Assembly (NCBI GenBank): GCA_028023455.1
Contig: JAQFVV010006428.1
Span: 1,533,501-1,597,500 of the forward strand
Reading direction: 5' to 3'
DNA: 64,000 bases
From: Epiperipatus broadwayi
Taxonomy: Eukaryota; Onychophora; Udeonychophora; Euonychophora; Peripatidae
Each line of letters starts with the position of its first letter. The first letter of the stretch is position 1. Both the position numbers and the translations under genes were made by a program. Shown here one piece after another: positions 37,477 to 49,741 of the stretch. Below the pieces are notes generated by a model that worked only from the letters and a program-made list of their open reading frames with translations, searched no databases and had not been told where the DNA came from.

Positions 37477-40400
37477 ATAAATTGAAAGGAGGGTAGGAAG
37501 TATAGAAATAAGTTGTAGGAAAAGTTAACGCTGCTGGCTGGATGAAATTACCACTTATAATGGACTGTCAGGGGTTACTTCTCAGGGAAAAATCCTCATT
37601 CTCTTTATAAATGTGCACTGGGAACAACCAGAGTAAGTCATGAGTTACTTCTTTGGGGGGAAGTCCCCATATTTCGCATATTTTATACATTGTTTCCAAA
37701 GTCCGGTAGAAAACCGGCAAATGAAGCTTCATTTCAAATACAAGTAAGTTGGTGTAAGCCAGCAACTCTGCATCCACATTGTTCAAAATCCCTGTATCAC
37801 AAAAGTAGTGCTGTCCCGGAAGTCGTTATCCAGTACTTGATCATTGAAAGCAATGTCATCAGCATAAAAAGAAGAAAAGTATAACCAATGAAGATTGCCC
37901 TCAGCATGTATAGTTTAGATATAGAAGCAAATTTAGAGAAATAAAATTCAAGTAAATATTTTAGAGTTAAGAATTAAAGTTATCAGAGATAGAATGGTCA
38001 AAAATGATGCATTTTACTCTCAAATGGAGGGCGGTTTAATGTAATGCTATTGAGCGTTCATTAAAAAATTGCCATTTAAAAAATTATTAAAAATAATTCT
38101 CTCATAAACAACCCAAAGGTTTTAATAAATAATATGTAAGTCAGAATAAGTCTAAAGAGTTTTTAGTATGATTAGTTTAAAACAAAAGCCAGTTCGTTAA
38201 AAGTTTAATATAAACGTTTAGAGTTTTTAAAAATAAAGAAAGAAGAAATACTGTTAGCCCAGAGAAAATTAAAAGTTGATTTTCAAATAATTAAACTATA
38301 TATCTATTCTCATTTAAGTTTAAAACTATTTTTTTAAAAAAGGAGAAATCTTAAAAACTAAAATTTGTTTGTAGAAATATATATGTGCATGAATGACAAA
38401 TTGATTTTAAGTATAGCAAAATGTGTGTGTGTTGATAAAATAAATGTGTGCATGTTAAATATTAAAAATGATATAGAAAATTAAAATATAGTAACACATA
38501 ATTTGCGATGTCTATGAATTAAATAAAATCCACAAAACAACAAGTTTGCACTGGCTGATAATTAAAAGATCTCCAACAACAGGATTAAAAGCTTGTCTAA
38601 GGAATTTCAACAACAAATATACCTGGTGGACACTAAAATGACAACAGGTCCTCTTAATAAATAGTCCAGTTTTTCATCGGACAATCAGTCCAGTTCTGTT
38701 AATTAAAGAGTTCAGATTGCATTCAGTTCATTTCAGTCAATTAATCAGATCAGTCTAGTATGTATCCAGAATCCATCATGCATTGTTAATCATTGTCAGA
38801 AACATATGACTTTTGCTCCAACTTGAGTCCGATAAAACAGCCAACCTGACCAAGAGAAGTAATGACTGCCTAACAACTTGAAAATCCACTGTCAATATTT
38901 AACTGTATCTAAGAATAATGCCATGGAATACTAAGCATAAAAAACCTCGAATCCAGCCAGCTGGAAATATTTTCACACAAAGTAATGAAACGATTGGATC
39001 TAAACTCGATCCAAATTTCATGACTTATTTAGCACTAACCTAAGATCAAACCTGATCTCTACCTTTTTAATAGTAAATTTGCTTGACGTACAGTTTATAT
39101 TCATACACACACCAAGCCTATTTTTCTTTCTTTAGCCTTGTTATATTCATTTAATAATGAATGTTTTAATTTTACTTTAATTTCTATAATAAGGTTTAAA
39201 TAATGTTAATACTAATAAAATAAGATTTATTTATTACATATTTTTGTGTGTGGATATGCGCATATTTTAAATATTAATAGTAAAGTCCGTTAAATAGATT
39301 TGCTTAAAAACTACTTATATATTTTTCTATTAAATTTTAGTGATTAAATGTCACATTCTTTTGGATAAATCTGGAAAGTCACGTAGGCTACTCAACAAAG
39401 GGACTTATCTTAAATCAATTTTATTTTATCTTAGTAATCCATTTTTGCAAACTATAATGGATTCGTAACAAAAAGCTTAAAAGATTTATCAGAAGAGTGT
39501 ATCTTAGAATCACAATAGAGCATATTAATTTTAAATGAATGAACAGAACAATGCCTGAAGCTATGGAAAGATTGAATATCCTGGAGCAATGCTAAAATAG
39601 TATAAATACCCCCCAAAAAGAGAGTGATAGGGATCAGATTACGATAGTGAATGAGTTGCAGTTTGAATCTATGTCGGTATATTTTATGATTTAATGTACG
39701 CAAAAATGTAGGCTAAAGTCGGGGCACATAGTTGTTGTTCCCCGAGACTTTCCCTGTAGCATCAGTATGCTACCGTGAAACCATCTAATGCCTCCTAAAA
39801 TCATAAAGACAACTGTTGGTGAATGAACTTTGTTGAATAATAAAAAAATAGCTAGCTATTTCATCGATGGAAAGGTGCCTCATTTCACTCTCCAAAAGGA
39901 ACTTGCAAGCAGTTATGAAGCCTACACATGAAAGGGCTTGTTGGAAGGTAATATTACCGCCAGAAGAATTTTTCTAAAATATATAATTAGCTTTTCTTGT
40001 CTTAAATATCTTTCGTAATATCAATAATTAAATATTGCAATCCTATCCTAGATAAAAGATACGTAAAACTTAAATAGCTGTTGTAATTTTGCTTTTGTCA
40101 TTGCTCTCTATAATATTAATTCAACTTTACTAGTTTCTCTTAAAAATGCCTTTTTATTTTATATTTCTTTTCTTATGGCGGTTTCCTATTATTTATTAAG
40201 TTATGATTTAAATATTTAAGTATCTATGCGCCAATAAATCTAATTCAGTGAATTGAAACCTTCCTTAAATATTTCCAATCGGCTGGTGATTGATTGGTCG
40301 ATTTAATATTCTCCTAAATGAGTGAGTATTAGTTTAGCTCATTTTGGCCACTGAATTGGAATTACTTTATGAAATCTAATCCAATAATACATATACTTCA

Positions 40401-43253
40401 TAATTGCGATCTGTCAAAAAATGAATATTGGGTGTTGTTATTTTGTTATTAGAGCACTAATTCGAGTTTGTTAGAAGGAAATGAATATTTATCACAATAG
40501 ATTTTAATATGCTTTGACGAGATATTAAAGAGGGTTTTAAATGAGATTTGCATTTGGGAAATCTTTAAATAAAAGGGAGTAATTACTTTTATTGTTATTT
40601 AGTACGACATTATAGTCGTGATTGTTTTATTCCAATTTGATTTTGAAAGGGTTCAAGTCGCTACACTTTGACAATTATTTTAGTATTTAATTTAAGTAAT
40701 GGATGTGAATAAAGCGTCTATCCATTAATATAGGCATTGCTGGCATAAGCAAATTATTCTAAGTTCAATGAACTTGCTATTATTTTAATAAGTGTATTTT
40801 AGGAAATCTAAGCTATTAATGCGGATTTCCATTCTTCAGGATTTCCATAGTCAGACAGTAAGGCTCAAGGGTGAAAAAAGTCCCGATCTCATTTCTCCTT
40901 ATGTCTGAGGAAGCTCTCTCTCCAGGTTGCGATCTGCAAAAATGCAGAGTGACCATTTTGTTCTTTAAATATAATGGCGAAATTTGCATCAATCTTATCA
41001 ATGTTTTTATTCCTGCTATGTCAGTACTGCTTTCATTCTCAAGATCTATATATTTCTTTTAAAGTTGCCTCTTAAGTCGTGGCGAAGTGAAGTATGTCAA
41101 AATCAAAGTGATTTATTGTTTAGTTATCCCTTTTAATGTTGATAACCCGCTTGATTTAAAGCGATCCCTTTTTAACAGCGAATTCCTAAACGTAGGCAAT
41201 ATTTTACCAACCCATGTTTTAATTATTGATTTATTTGTTAGTCGTTTCACGTTAAAGCATTATAAAATTAAAAGACCATATTGTAAACATATAAATCAAA
41301 TATTTGTGAAAGATATTTTGTGTTTACAAAATATTAATTTTATTAATAATAAATTAATGCATCTAATAGCAATGAGTTATATATCGTTTACAGATTACTA
41401 CCTCATTGGCACATAGATCTTCCCCGCCTATATTGAACGAAGCATTTAATTAATGTTGAATAATGTTTTCCAAATATTAGAAACTAGTAAAGAGAGTAGC
41501 TTTATTATGTTAACCAATTATGTAATTATATTAAACAGTATTGTAAAACAAACCTGTAGTCTATATTGCTTTTATTATTATTAACCCCAGATATTGTATT
41601 GCTGATTTGATGGCTTAAACACACATACTTATTAAATTCTTATCCTAGTTAGACAATTTATTGATGAGTTTGCTTATTCATTTATATATAAATTCCATTA
41701 GTAAAGTAAAGATCTGTGACGACAGTAGTATTAAGTAATTTATCCGGATTTCTCATGTAAATCTCCATGAGCTAGCAGGCCGTACAAAAGGAGTTTGTGT
41801 GTAATAATAATAATAATAATATGTACTGTGTAGATATGATAAAGGAGTTCAAAGAGATGTAAAATGTGAGTGATATCGAAACCGTAAAGTAATAACCAGC
41901 AAGAAGACAAAGTCTGATTGAAAATAAACTTCACAGCAAACAGCAAGAAGTATCCACGTTCTAAAATCCTAGGTAATAATATTTTCTTATTTCCATTTAA
42001 AGTAGCCATTGCAATAATTTGAAGCTTCCCATAGCATGCATAAAAAACTGTTGATATGCATGTTTTGAAATGGCATGTATGTTAATGCTTGAGAATATTT
42101 TACATTGATGTCATGTATATATTTAAATGTCAAATATTATTTAATACTTGTATTATATTCTAGTTTATTATATGAATTAAGAATCTGTGTGGCCATTATA
42201 GATAATTATCACTGTCTAAATTAATTAAGTTCTTATAAAAGTATTTAAGAATTACAATAATAAATATCTAGTTAAATAAATTATCTTTAAGCTTAATTTT
42301 GTCGATTTTTTTTTACCACTAATCAAAGCAGTAATTGTTATGTATTACAATAGACTAAGCTAGTCATGGGAGATTTCGAGCGCTGGCTTATGGACCTACT
42401 GTCCAAACACATTAGTTCTAGTAACTAGCTGGCATCCAGGGTTTACTCTGAAACAAAGTGCTTGGATAGTAGGGGTTTGAATCTAGCAGTTGAGGTAGGC
42501 CACAGTCTGGAAATGTGATTGTGTTATGCGTTGCATAGCTTGGTCTGACTGTGGGTATTGATGTTAGCTCTGCTATCGACGATATTCTCCCCTCTGCTTG
42601 GAGGGCCGGTTCGTTCAGGTAATATTTATAATATGAAATTATAAATTTATGATAAATAAGGTTTAAACCCAATTAAACCTAGCAAGTAGAGTATTCTGGA
42701 TCATCTACTGATCAGACCCAACACAATATGTTGTTTCTTTAGTTTGATTTTCACTTGAGAAGATCTATTTGTTAGCAAATAAAACCATGGTTATGTAAGG
42801 ATTTTGATAAAATTAGGATTTTTTTCTAGTATTGTATTGTTTTTATGGTTTTGTATATATATATTGAAATGATATAATCATTTCATGTGATTATGTTCAT
42901 CAATCACTACACAATAGTCAGAAAAAAGGACATTTTACATTGCATTCACTCTCAAATATAGCTAATCCTACATTTTAGAAAGCAAACAACTCATAACGTT
43001 AACAATTGGATGTGTAATGTTATATAAGTGAACATGGCTATCAATAGATTTAGCCATTTTAAAGTCATCATTGTTAAAATATAATTTTACCAAAGTAAAA
43101 AAATATTATAATTAGTTTCTTTGCAAATTCTAATACCTAACATAGCAGGATTCTGTTGGGGCGGAAAATCAACGCCATTAGCAAAGTCGTTAAAATGTTT
43201 TAACAAACTATTATAGAGTGTTGCATCCTCAATTGCAATTTTAATATAAAAAA
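37477..43253. other. AT-rich region upstream of the prolyl hydroxylase gene
   Basis: No gene supported. Higher-GC pockets are at 37560-37830, 39700-39800, 40850-40960 and 42360-42620. The last contains GGGGTTTGAATCTAGCAG (about 42472), which resembles a B box and may mark another tRNA-derived repeat. The minus strand at about 37830-37865 reads FYADDIAF, like a reverse transcriptase motif, but the flanks do not continue the family. Confidence 0.45.
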
Positions 43254-43515
43254 GGTAACACTCTGACCAATTTTGGCAGAACAGCTAGCTCACTTGATTA
43301 GAGAGCATTTACTTAAAATTAATTACTCAAAAATTTAAAGGTCCAGGTTTGACTCCCATGCTAGTACTGACAATGGTTAGACCAACAATATCTGAAGAAG
43401 AGAGAAGAATACTTTAAAATCAATATTCAAGAATTTAAGGGTTCAGGTTCGATTCCCATGAAAAAGAGAGAAAATAATACCACTCGAAATGTTATATATA
43501 TATATTAACGTGTGC
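43254..43515 (+). mobile_element. tRNA-derived SINE, copy 2, with duplicated B-box region
   Basis: Begins GGTAACACTCT like the copy at 22670. It has an A box TAGCTCACTTGATTAGAG near 43285 and a B box GGTTTGACTCCCATGC near 43346. A second block of AAATTTAAGG-like sequence plus GGTTCGATTCCCATG near 43447 indicates an internal duplication. The body GAAGAAGAGAGAAGAATAC and the end GAAATGTTATATATA match copy 1. Confidence 0.75.
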
Positions 43516-44068
43516 GCAATTACTAACAGTGGGATGAAATTGGAAATTTAAAATATTTAAACAGTTTTCTAAAAACATTGATGATTTAATGTTAGACGAT
43601 GGAAATAGTCTATAACATATATACAAATTATATATAGTAATTTTTTTTTTCATCACAGTACCTCTACTTAGAATTTAATAATATTAATTAAGAAACCTGC
43701 TCACAACCATGAAGCACATTTTTCATTTATGAGATTTAAATCAATACTGTTATACTATTTAACATTCAGTTTGTTTAATTCTTTATTTGCTTGGTTGTTA
43801 TTGGTTAGTTTGTTTTCTACATAAAGCAAACAAAAACGAACGCTTAAATCCTATTCTGGCAGATTTAGTTTTCTGTACGCTAACATTTTTGCCTTTAAAA
43901 AAAAAAAAAATCCAACCGATTACACTATCATTATTTTACTATTAAAACACAATTAATGTAAACAAAGCAATCTTTAGAAGGAAAAAAAATCTAACTGTTG
44001 TCCTATTCTTTAATATTCTTATGACATTATTTTTATTTAAACAAATTTAATAATTATTGTCATTTAAA
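43516..44068 (+). other. Region upstream of P4HA exon 1
   Basis: AT-rich. It presumably holds the 5' untranslated region and possibly the promoter or the acceptor of an upstream noncoding exon. No TATA box or initiator can be singled out reliably. Confidence 0.4.
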
Positions 44069-44262
44069 ATGATTACTTTATTGAGAATAATAACTATTAT
44101 TTATTTATTTTGTATATGTAAATGTTTTGAAGCTAAAGACGAATTCTTTAAATATTCGTCAGTAACAGAATTAGAAGATATTCTTAGGACAAGAAAAGAA
44201 TTTTCCAATTTCCTGAAGACTTATTTAAATGAAGAACAAAACAGATTGAAACAGATTAAAAT
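44069..44262 (+). CDS. P4HA: Prolyl 4-hydroxylase alpha subunit, first coding exon
   Basis: Encodes the start of the catalytic subunit of collagen prolyl 4-hydroxylase. In the endoplasmic reticulum lumen this enzyme hydroxylates prolines in collagen using iron, 2-oxoglutarate and ascorbate. The ATG at 44069 opens 64 codons plus two bases. Residues 1 to about 20 form a hydrophobic signal peptide (MITLLRIITIIYLFCIC). The mature part begins near DEFFKYSSVTELEDIL and continues with SNFLKTYLNEEQNRLKQIK. This fits the N-terminal dimerisation domain of the family, including the FF start, the (E/K)-rich helix and the QIK end. The exon ends at a good donor, AAAAT|GTAAGT, in phase 2. A TTG 12 bases upstream is in frame but is not a likely start. 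Catalytic residues would be in later exons outside the window. Confidence 0.85.
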
Positions 44263-44634
44263 GTAAGTTATTTTTAAATTATTTACTTTCAAGTAAAAAA
44301 AAAACACGACTTCCTTATCAATTGTTTCTATATTTTTAAGTAGCTTCATTTTTTTTTTTTTAAAAAAAAAAGAAATTCCTTCGTATGTTAATATATACCT
44401 ATCACAACATTTCGATCATTTTGGAAAACTATACATATAGAGAGAGATGAAAATAAACTCTGTTATAATATATTTGCATAAATTGTACATAATGTAGTAA
44501 ACTAAAAAGGATTTGAAAAAATAAATTGCTATTTAGGCTACGTGATTTAAATTAAAGTAAACCAAGCCAAAAGAAAAATGGCCTGAAATGTATTCCTTAG
44601 TATTTATTATTTAGAATAATAACTGAAATACAGG

Positions 44635-45392
44635 TGTTATGTTGTAGTACGGTTAATATTATGAAAAAATACGTTTAAAACTGTGTGTACTCCAGAAGTT
44701 AATAGTGTTAAATAATTACATGTGAAAGTAAACGAGTTGATTTAATAAAAATAAAAATTAGAAATTACAAATGGTTTTTCATATAGATATTTTATTAAAA
44801 GCAAGGTGAAAAACAAGATGGAAGATTCGAATAAATAATTAATTAAATAAAGGATTAAAAATGTAAAGAACAATTTAATTAATTAGTTCAGAAATAAGCC
44901 CAGAATAATTTGGTGATTAAAATTGATAAGGAATAAACAATAGAACAAAAAGTAGATATAATCTAGCAGAGAAAGGACAGATTAGTGTGAGTCCTTATTT
45001 TCTGAGAGACTAAAGTGTAGGGCGAATTCAGAACAGGACCAACGATGGGAGGAGAACCAGATATTCAGGTCTGAAGGTACCAAAGACCGACACCTAGGGT
45101 AATTATACAGACTATACCTGTCTTATTATTATTTTTGTAAGCCTTACAGGCGCTAGTAGAACTAATGATAATTCTGTTTATAAATAATTGTTATTTTTTA
45201 TACTAATAAAATCTTGTACCTGTAAGTGGAATATCTTAATTTTATGCAAGAGTAATCGTTACTTGAATTAGGTGTATTTGGTTGTTTCTCGTAAGTAACA
45301 TTAAATCAAGTACATCATAATTTTGGCGCAGTCAGGAGAAAACCTGTTTTTCAAGCTTAGGAAAGAAGTACACCGAACAGTAATTCAGAAGT
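44635..45392 (+). mobile_element. Gypsy family A LTR with truncated leader
   Basis: A 685-bp LTR (44635-45319) in plus orientation, the same length as the pair at 4.6-10 kb. It is followed by the primer-binding site TGGCGCAGTC at 45324 and the leader up to CAGAAGT at 45392, where similarity stops abruptly. Gag-pol and the second LTR are missing. The LTR's last bases are TCATA rather than TCACA. It sits 372 bp after exon 1 in the gene's orientation. Confidence 0.9.
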
Positions 45393-45409
45393 ATCAGTAT
45401 ATATATATG

Positions 45410-45740
45410 TAGGGTATATGAACACAGACTTTCACCACTTACCACTCTATCTCATATCACTGATACCCTTGAACACATATGTCGAAAAGATAAATAATCA
45501 CCAGTATGGTATTTCATGCTAAACCAGCAATCATCAGTTGGTCCAGATTATCATCTCTACACATATATGCAATAAGTGCTCTGATATATATTAGGATAGC
45601 TAATCTCCATATTGTAATGGACAGGCTTCAATCCACTCCACACTCCAACTCTTCAAACGTCCATCCTATTGAAAATCTTATGATGGAACGCTGAAAGGCC
45701 ACCCTGAGGTCGAGATTCTTGTCTGTGCTCATATACCCTA
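45410..45740. mobile_element. F2 element with 19-bp terminal inverted repeats
   Basis: Starts TAGGGTATATGAACACAGA and ends with its near-perfect inverse, TCTGTGCTCATATACCCTA, in TA-rich flanks. The interior has GATAAATAATCACCAGTATG, then AACCAGCAATCATCAGTTGG, then a block around GGACAGGCTTCAATCCACTC. These blocks recur at 59236-59512 and, twice in inverted orientation, at 60140-60690. No protein frame. It lies 17 bp after the truncated gypsy leader. Confidence 0.75.
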
Positions 45741-46545
45741 TATATTATTTGAAATAATATTTGTTTAAAAAAAAATCTAATTAATGGATTTAGTTGTATT
45801 AAATATATTGGAAAAATTCAAGAAATGAAAAAATATAGGAAGAACAAAATTGTATAAAATATCCGGGAACATGGATTTCCATCATCTTTTTGCAATTATA
45901 TTATTCAGAAAGGTATATATATTAATCGGTAATATTATATTTAGGATCATTTGTCAATGATAAGACAGGAAGCAACTAAATTAATGTCTACCAAATGATG
46001 GAGTATCGTATAATATTTTGATAGATTTTGAGCTTTATCACACAGGACATGTTATTTTAAATCTACACAACTTTAACACCAATGAATCTATTCTGGGTAG
46101 AATATTGTAAATGGGATTAAACTCAGTTTAATCTAATTGGAAAAAAAATTTTTAAATATTCAATCAATCATCAGAAAACTGGAATTCTACAGCCACAATT
46201 AGGCATACAATTGTGTTTGATGGTGAAAATGTTCCATAATTATTAATGTTGCACTTGACTAAGTAATAATGTTGTGAGTGATTAGGACAACAGATCATTT
46301 TATTTATAAATTAATATACCTATATATATATATTATTGTATTAATCTTTGTCTATCATACATATGTAATTAAAAGAATCCATTTAGTCTCACAGATATCA
46401 TTAAACAGAAACTATATTGCAAATTACATGAGAGGTTATATATTCAATATACCAATATAGAAAATAAATTATATATAGATAAAGAAATGGAGTAAATTAT
46501 TTTTTCTCATGCTATGAATTAAAACACTTTAAACATGTAACAACA

Positions 46546-47072
46546 CATTACTTGATCACCATTTTTATCCGTACACACTGTTTACACACAGGCAAAACTC
46601 TCTATACAGTAGTTGTATGTGTGTAAACAGCTTGTATAAGCATAAAGAAAGGTGATCATGTGAAGTTTGATGGTTTAATACCAATCCTGCCCAACAGGAT
46701 TATGGTGATTGTGGTTATTAAAGAACCAAAGACACCAAAAATTATGACTGCTGAACTGAGTTCAGATCTATATGACTATACAAGCTAATGAGCTTAGTTT
46801 GAAAACATTATGTTATTATTTTGAACTCAAAGCTTTGTAGTTAGCTAAAAAAGTAAAAGATGTTTGCTGGAGGGTTGCATTAGATCCTAAGATCTAGGTG
46901 CAGTGCCCTCTGCTCTAAGACTCCTCACTGATGCAAGCCACAAGCTAGAAACTAGTCTGGGGATATTGGATGAGTAGGCACTAGATAGGAATTTTATGCA
47001 CAAACCTTTTTGCACACTTCATTATTCTGGCTTGTACTGAATAGTACTACTGTATAGAGAGTTTTTTGTCTG
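46546..47072 (+). mobile_element. Foldback retroposon F1, copy 3
   Basis: Left end: GTTTACACACAGGCAAAACTC near 46579, preceded by an inverse of the family tail (TGATCACC near 46553). Right end: the inverse, near 47045-47072. Between them lie the A-box-like region GATGGTTTAATACC (46670), then ACTGAGTTCAGAT, then TAGATCCTAAGATCTA, then the long arm with AAACTAGTCTGGGGATATTG. It is opposite in orientation to the copies at 16.2 and 21.6 kb. No clear target duplication was found. Confidence 0.75.
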
Positions 47073-47789
47073 TGTGTAACATTGAACAATAAATCAAGAT
47101 TAGTATGAATCCATTTGTTCTTGTAGTTCTAATGTTTATAAGCATATTTTTGTCAATATTGTTGATAATTCACAGTGGAATTAAAATATCAGTCAGATGA
47201 ATACAACACTTAATAGTTATTAAAAACATAATCAATTATATAAAGCTTATAAACATTAGAGATTTAAGAATAAGTGGATTCATTCTATTCATGAGTTTTT
47301 TCTCAACATTTAAAGAGTTTCTTAAATCATAGCCTGCTTGAAGAAGGGCAATTTATTTCATTTGTTTACATATACAATAAGCTATGTTTAATTTACAAAT
47401 ATATTATAATTCTGTAATACATATAAGTCTTTGTTGCAGTTACACACTATGTAGATTATATATATATATACCAAATAGGAAGAAAGCAAAAATACTGCCC
47501 TGAATACTATATCCTTTACATTTTGTATAAACTTAATGCAAAGAAATTTTGTGACCAACATACACCTACATTGAGAAAAAAAAGATGGAGATGATTCACA
47601 TTCTATATTATCCATAAGTAGACTTGGCAATAAATGCAAGTGTAAACCCACAGGAATACTCTCTCCATTACAACATTTTATCTCAGATCTTATTTTACAT
47701 TAGTCAAAAAAAATTCAAAAACTAATATGCTGTTCTGGATTATATTTGCAATATACCATAATTATTTCATAAATATGTCTTTTTTTCCA

Positions 47790-48190
47790 TGTGCTTACAC
47801 TATTGAGGTATATTCTCTTTGCTTTGCTCTGATGTTTCTTTTGAATGCTGACAGTAATTTACTGTCTTTGGTTTTGTCTGCTGACTCTGCTGTGCATGTA
47901 TTTACTACCTGATCTGTTATATTTGTTTTGGAGTATATTTCTGCTATTAATAACCTTATTTTTCCAATTTCTGATTCTGCTTGTGTTATTTTTTTTTTTT
48001 TATATCTGGATTAGATCTATTATGATTGATGTTTTGCATTGTTGAATTATGTTGATTCCTGCTCTCAGCTGGCTTTATATGTCAGCACATGATTTGCATT
48101 TATTAATCTTTTTAATGTATTTTTCAATATTTGCAGAATATCACTTTTCTCTATCTAAATAGTATCTAAATAATACTTTACTCTCTTCGT
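47790..48190 (-). pseudogene. Unrecognised degenerate reading frame
   Basis: The minus strand stays nearly open for about 130 codons, with two or three stops, in a composition that looks protein-like: YIKKINKCKSCADI, QLRAGINIIQQCKTSIIIDL, then ESEIGKIRLLIAEIYSKTN and KLLSAFKRNIRAKQREYTSI. I do not recognise the family. Lysine- and arginine-rich helices with a CxxC pair could suit a retroelement or transposase linker, but this is a guess. Confidence 0.3.
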
Positions 48191-49519
48191 TCTATTATTG
48201 CTTTTTGGAGGTAAAACCCTTTTTTTGCTTGGTTGGTAGCATGAGAGTATTAATATTTGTTATGGATTTAGATCTATCAATAGTTTTGTGCATGAAATTC
48301 AAATACGATAATAAGCATAGAGTGTTGCAGAAAAATATTCATGTGGCCTCTGTACTCCAACAACTACTGCTTGATTAATTCTTTTGGTTCTTTGCACAGC
48401 ACACTCTTCAATGCTATTAACTTCCCAATAAAATATTAGTAGGGGTCTATGACTGAAAATTTACTTGAATTAAACCAAACTTCATTATATAACACTATTA
48501 TTTAAATAAGAAATACTACGTTTTCCATATAATATATAGTGCATCAATTAATTGTGGTATATGTTTGCATTGAAAGAATATCTATTTTTTCTATCACTTT
48601 CAATATTAATCCACTACAAAACAAATAATTTGACATGCCATAGTCTTGCATGATTCTCTGTGATTGTACAATTATGGTTTGTTTCATAATATTTAATTAA
48701 TAGTATGTATATTGTGCATTTTTTAAATTTTGTTATTGGTCATAAGCTTAAATTCCTGATTGGCTACATTTGCCCATGGTAGAACCACTTTAAGTGAGAA
48801 TGGGTGAGCATTTTAATACTCTAAGGAATTAAATCAAATATTACTGCTACGTATCCCACATAATTCAGTTATAAAGTATAAATAAATCACAGTCTTGAGC
48901 CCAAAGACATTCAATATTTGTGGCTTTTTTCTTTCGTATCAGCATTATCCTCTGTGTTACCATTTCGTACTCTGTATTTATGATATATATATAATTTTCT
49001 AAGTTTTCTTCTTCTCTGTCATACTGTATCATTATCCAAATGTATTCTATTTATCCATAGTCAACTAACATATTTTATCAAGAAGTTATCTTGTGTAGGA
49101 CCTAATTGTTTCCAATATCTCCAATAATAATTTATGATCTATTTTTACTGTAAATTGTAACAGTAAATTAATTCATTAATTTTTTTTATTATGTGTTATT
49201 ATAACAAGGCTTTTTTTTTTTTTTTTATAAATTTGAACCATAAGTATGTTTGCTTTTTTCAACATTTTATATATAAATATAATAGCTTTTTCTGATTAGC
49301 TTTTTCTGATTATAAATCAATACTACAACCATGATGGAAGATGTTTTTCAAATAAATGTGTTGTTTTTCCCCAAATATCAAAATGTTCTATTCATGTTTT
49401 TTGATATGCAACAGTTCTTTGTAGCTACTTAAATGTTAATTTGTATTTGTATTGCCCATTTTCAAGTGTTTATATTTCACAATGTTAACTCTGTTTTATT
49501 ATCCATAATAATTTATTAA

Positions 49520-49741
49520 AAACAAGGCAAAACTCTCCATACAGTAGTGCCACCCTGTGCCACAAGCCAGAAACTAGTCTGGGGATATTGGATGAGTAGG
49601 CATTGGATAGGGATTTTATGCACAAGCCTTCTGGCATCCATTGATTCCTCTGGTTGGCACAGGGTGGCACTACTGTATGGAGAGTTTTGCCTTGTTTATA
49701 AACAATTATATGCTAGTATAAGAGATGGTGATCATGTGATG
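49520..49741 (+). mobile_element. Foldback retroposon F1, copy 4 (short form)
   Basis: A 222-bp element flanked by the exact 13-bp duplication AATAATTTATTAA (49507-49519 and 49742-49754). It starts AACAAGGCAAAACTCTCC, and its outer arms invert at GGAGAGTTTTGCCTTGTT. It ends with the tail AGAGATGGTGATCATGTGAT. The central region of the longer copies is missing, so it is close to a pure hairpin with a tail. Confidence 0.9.

Noticed and set aside
37830-37865. FYADDIAF on the minus strand, like a LINE reverse transcriptase active site
   Set aside because: Sequence on both sides does not continue any RT motif, and other frames are equally open.
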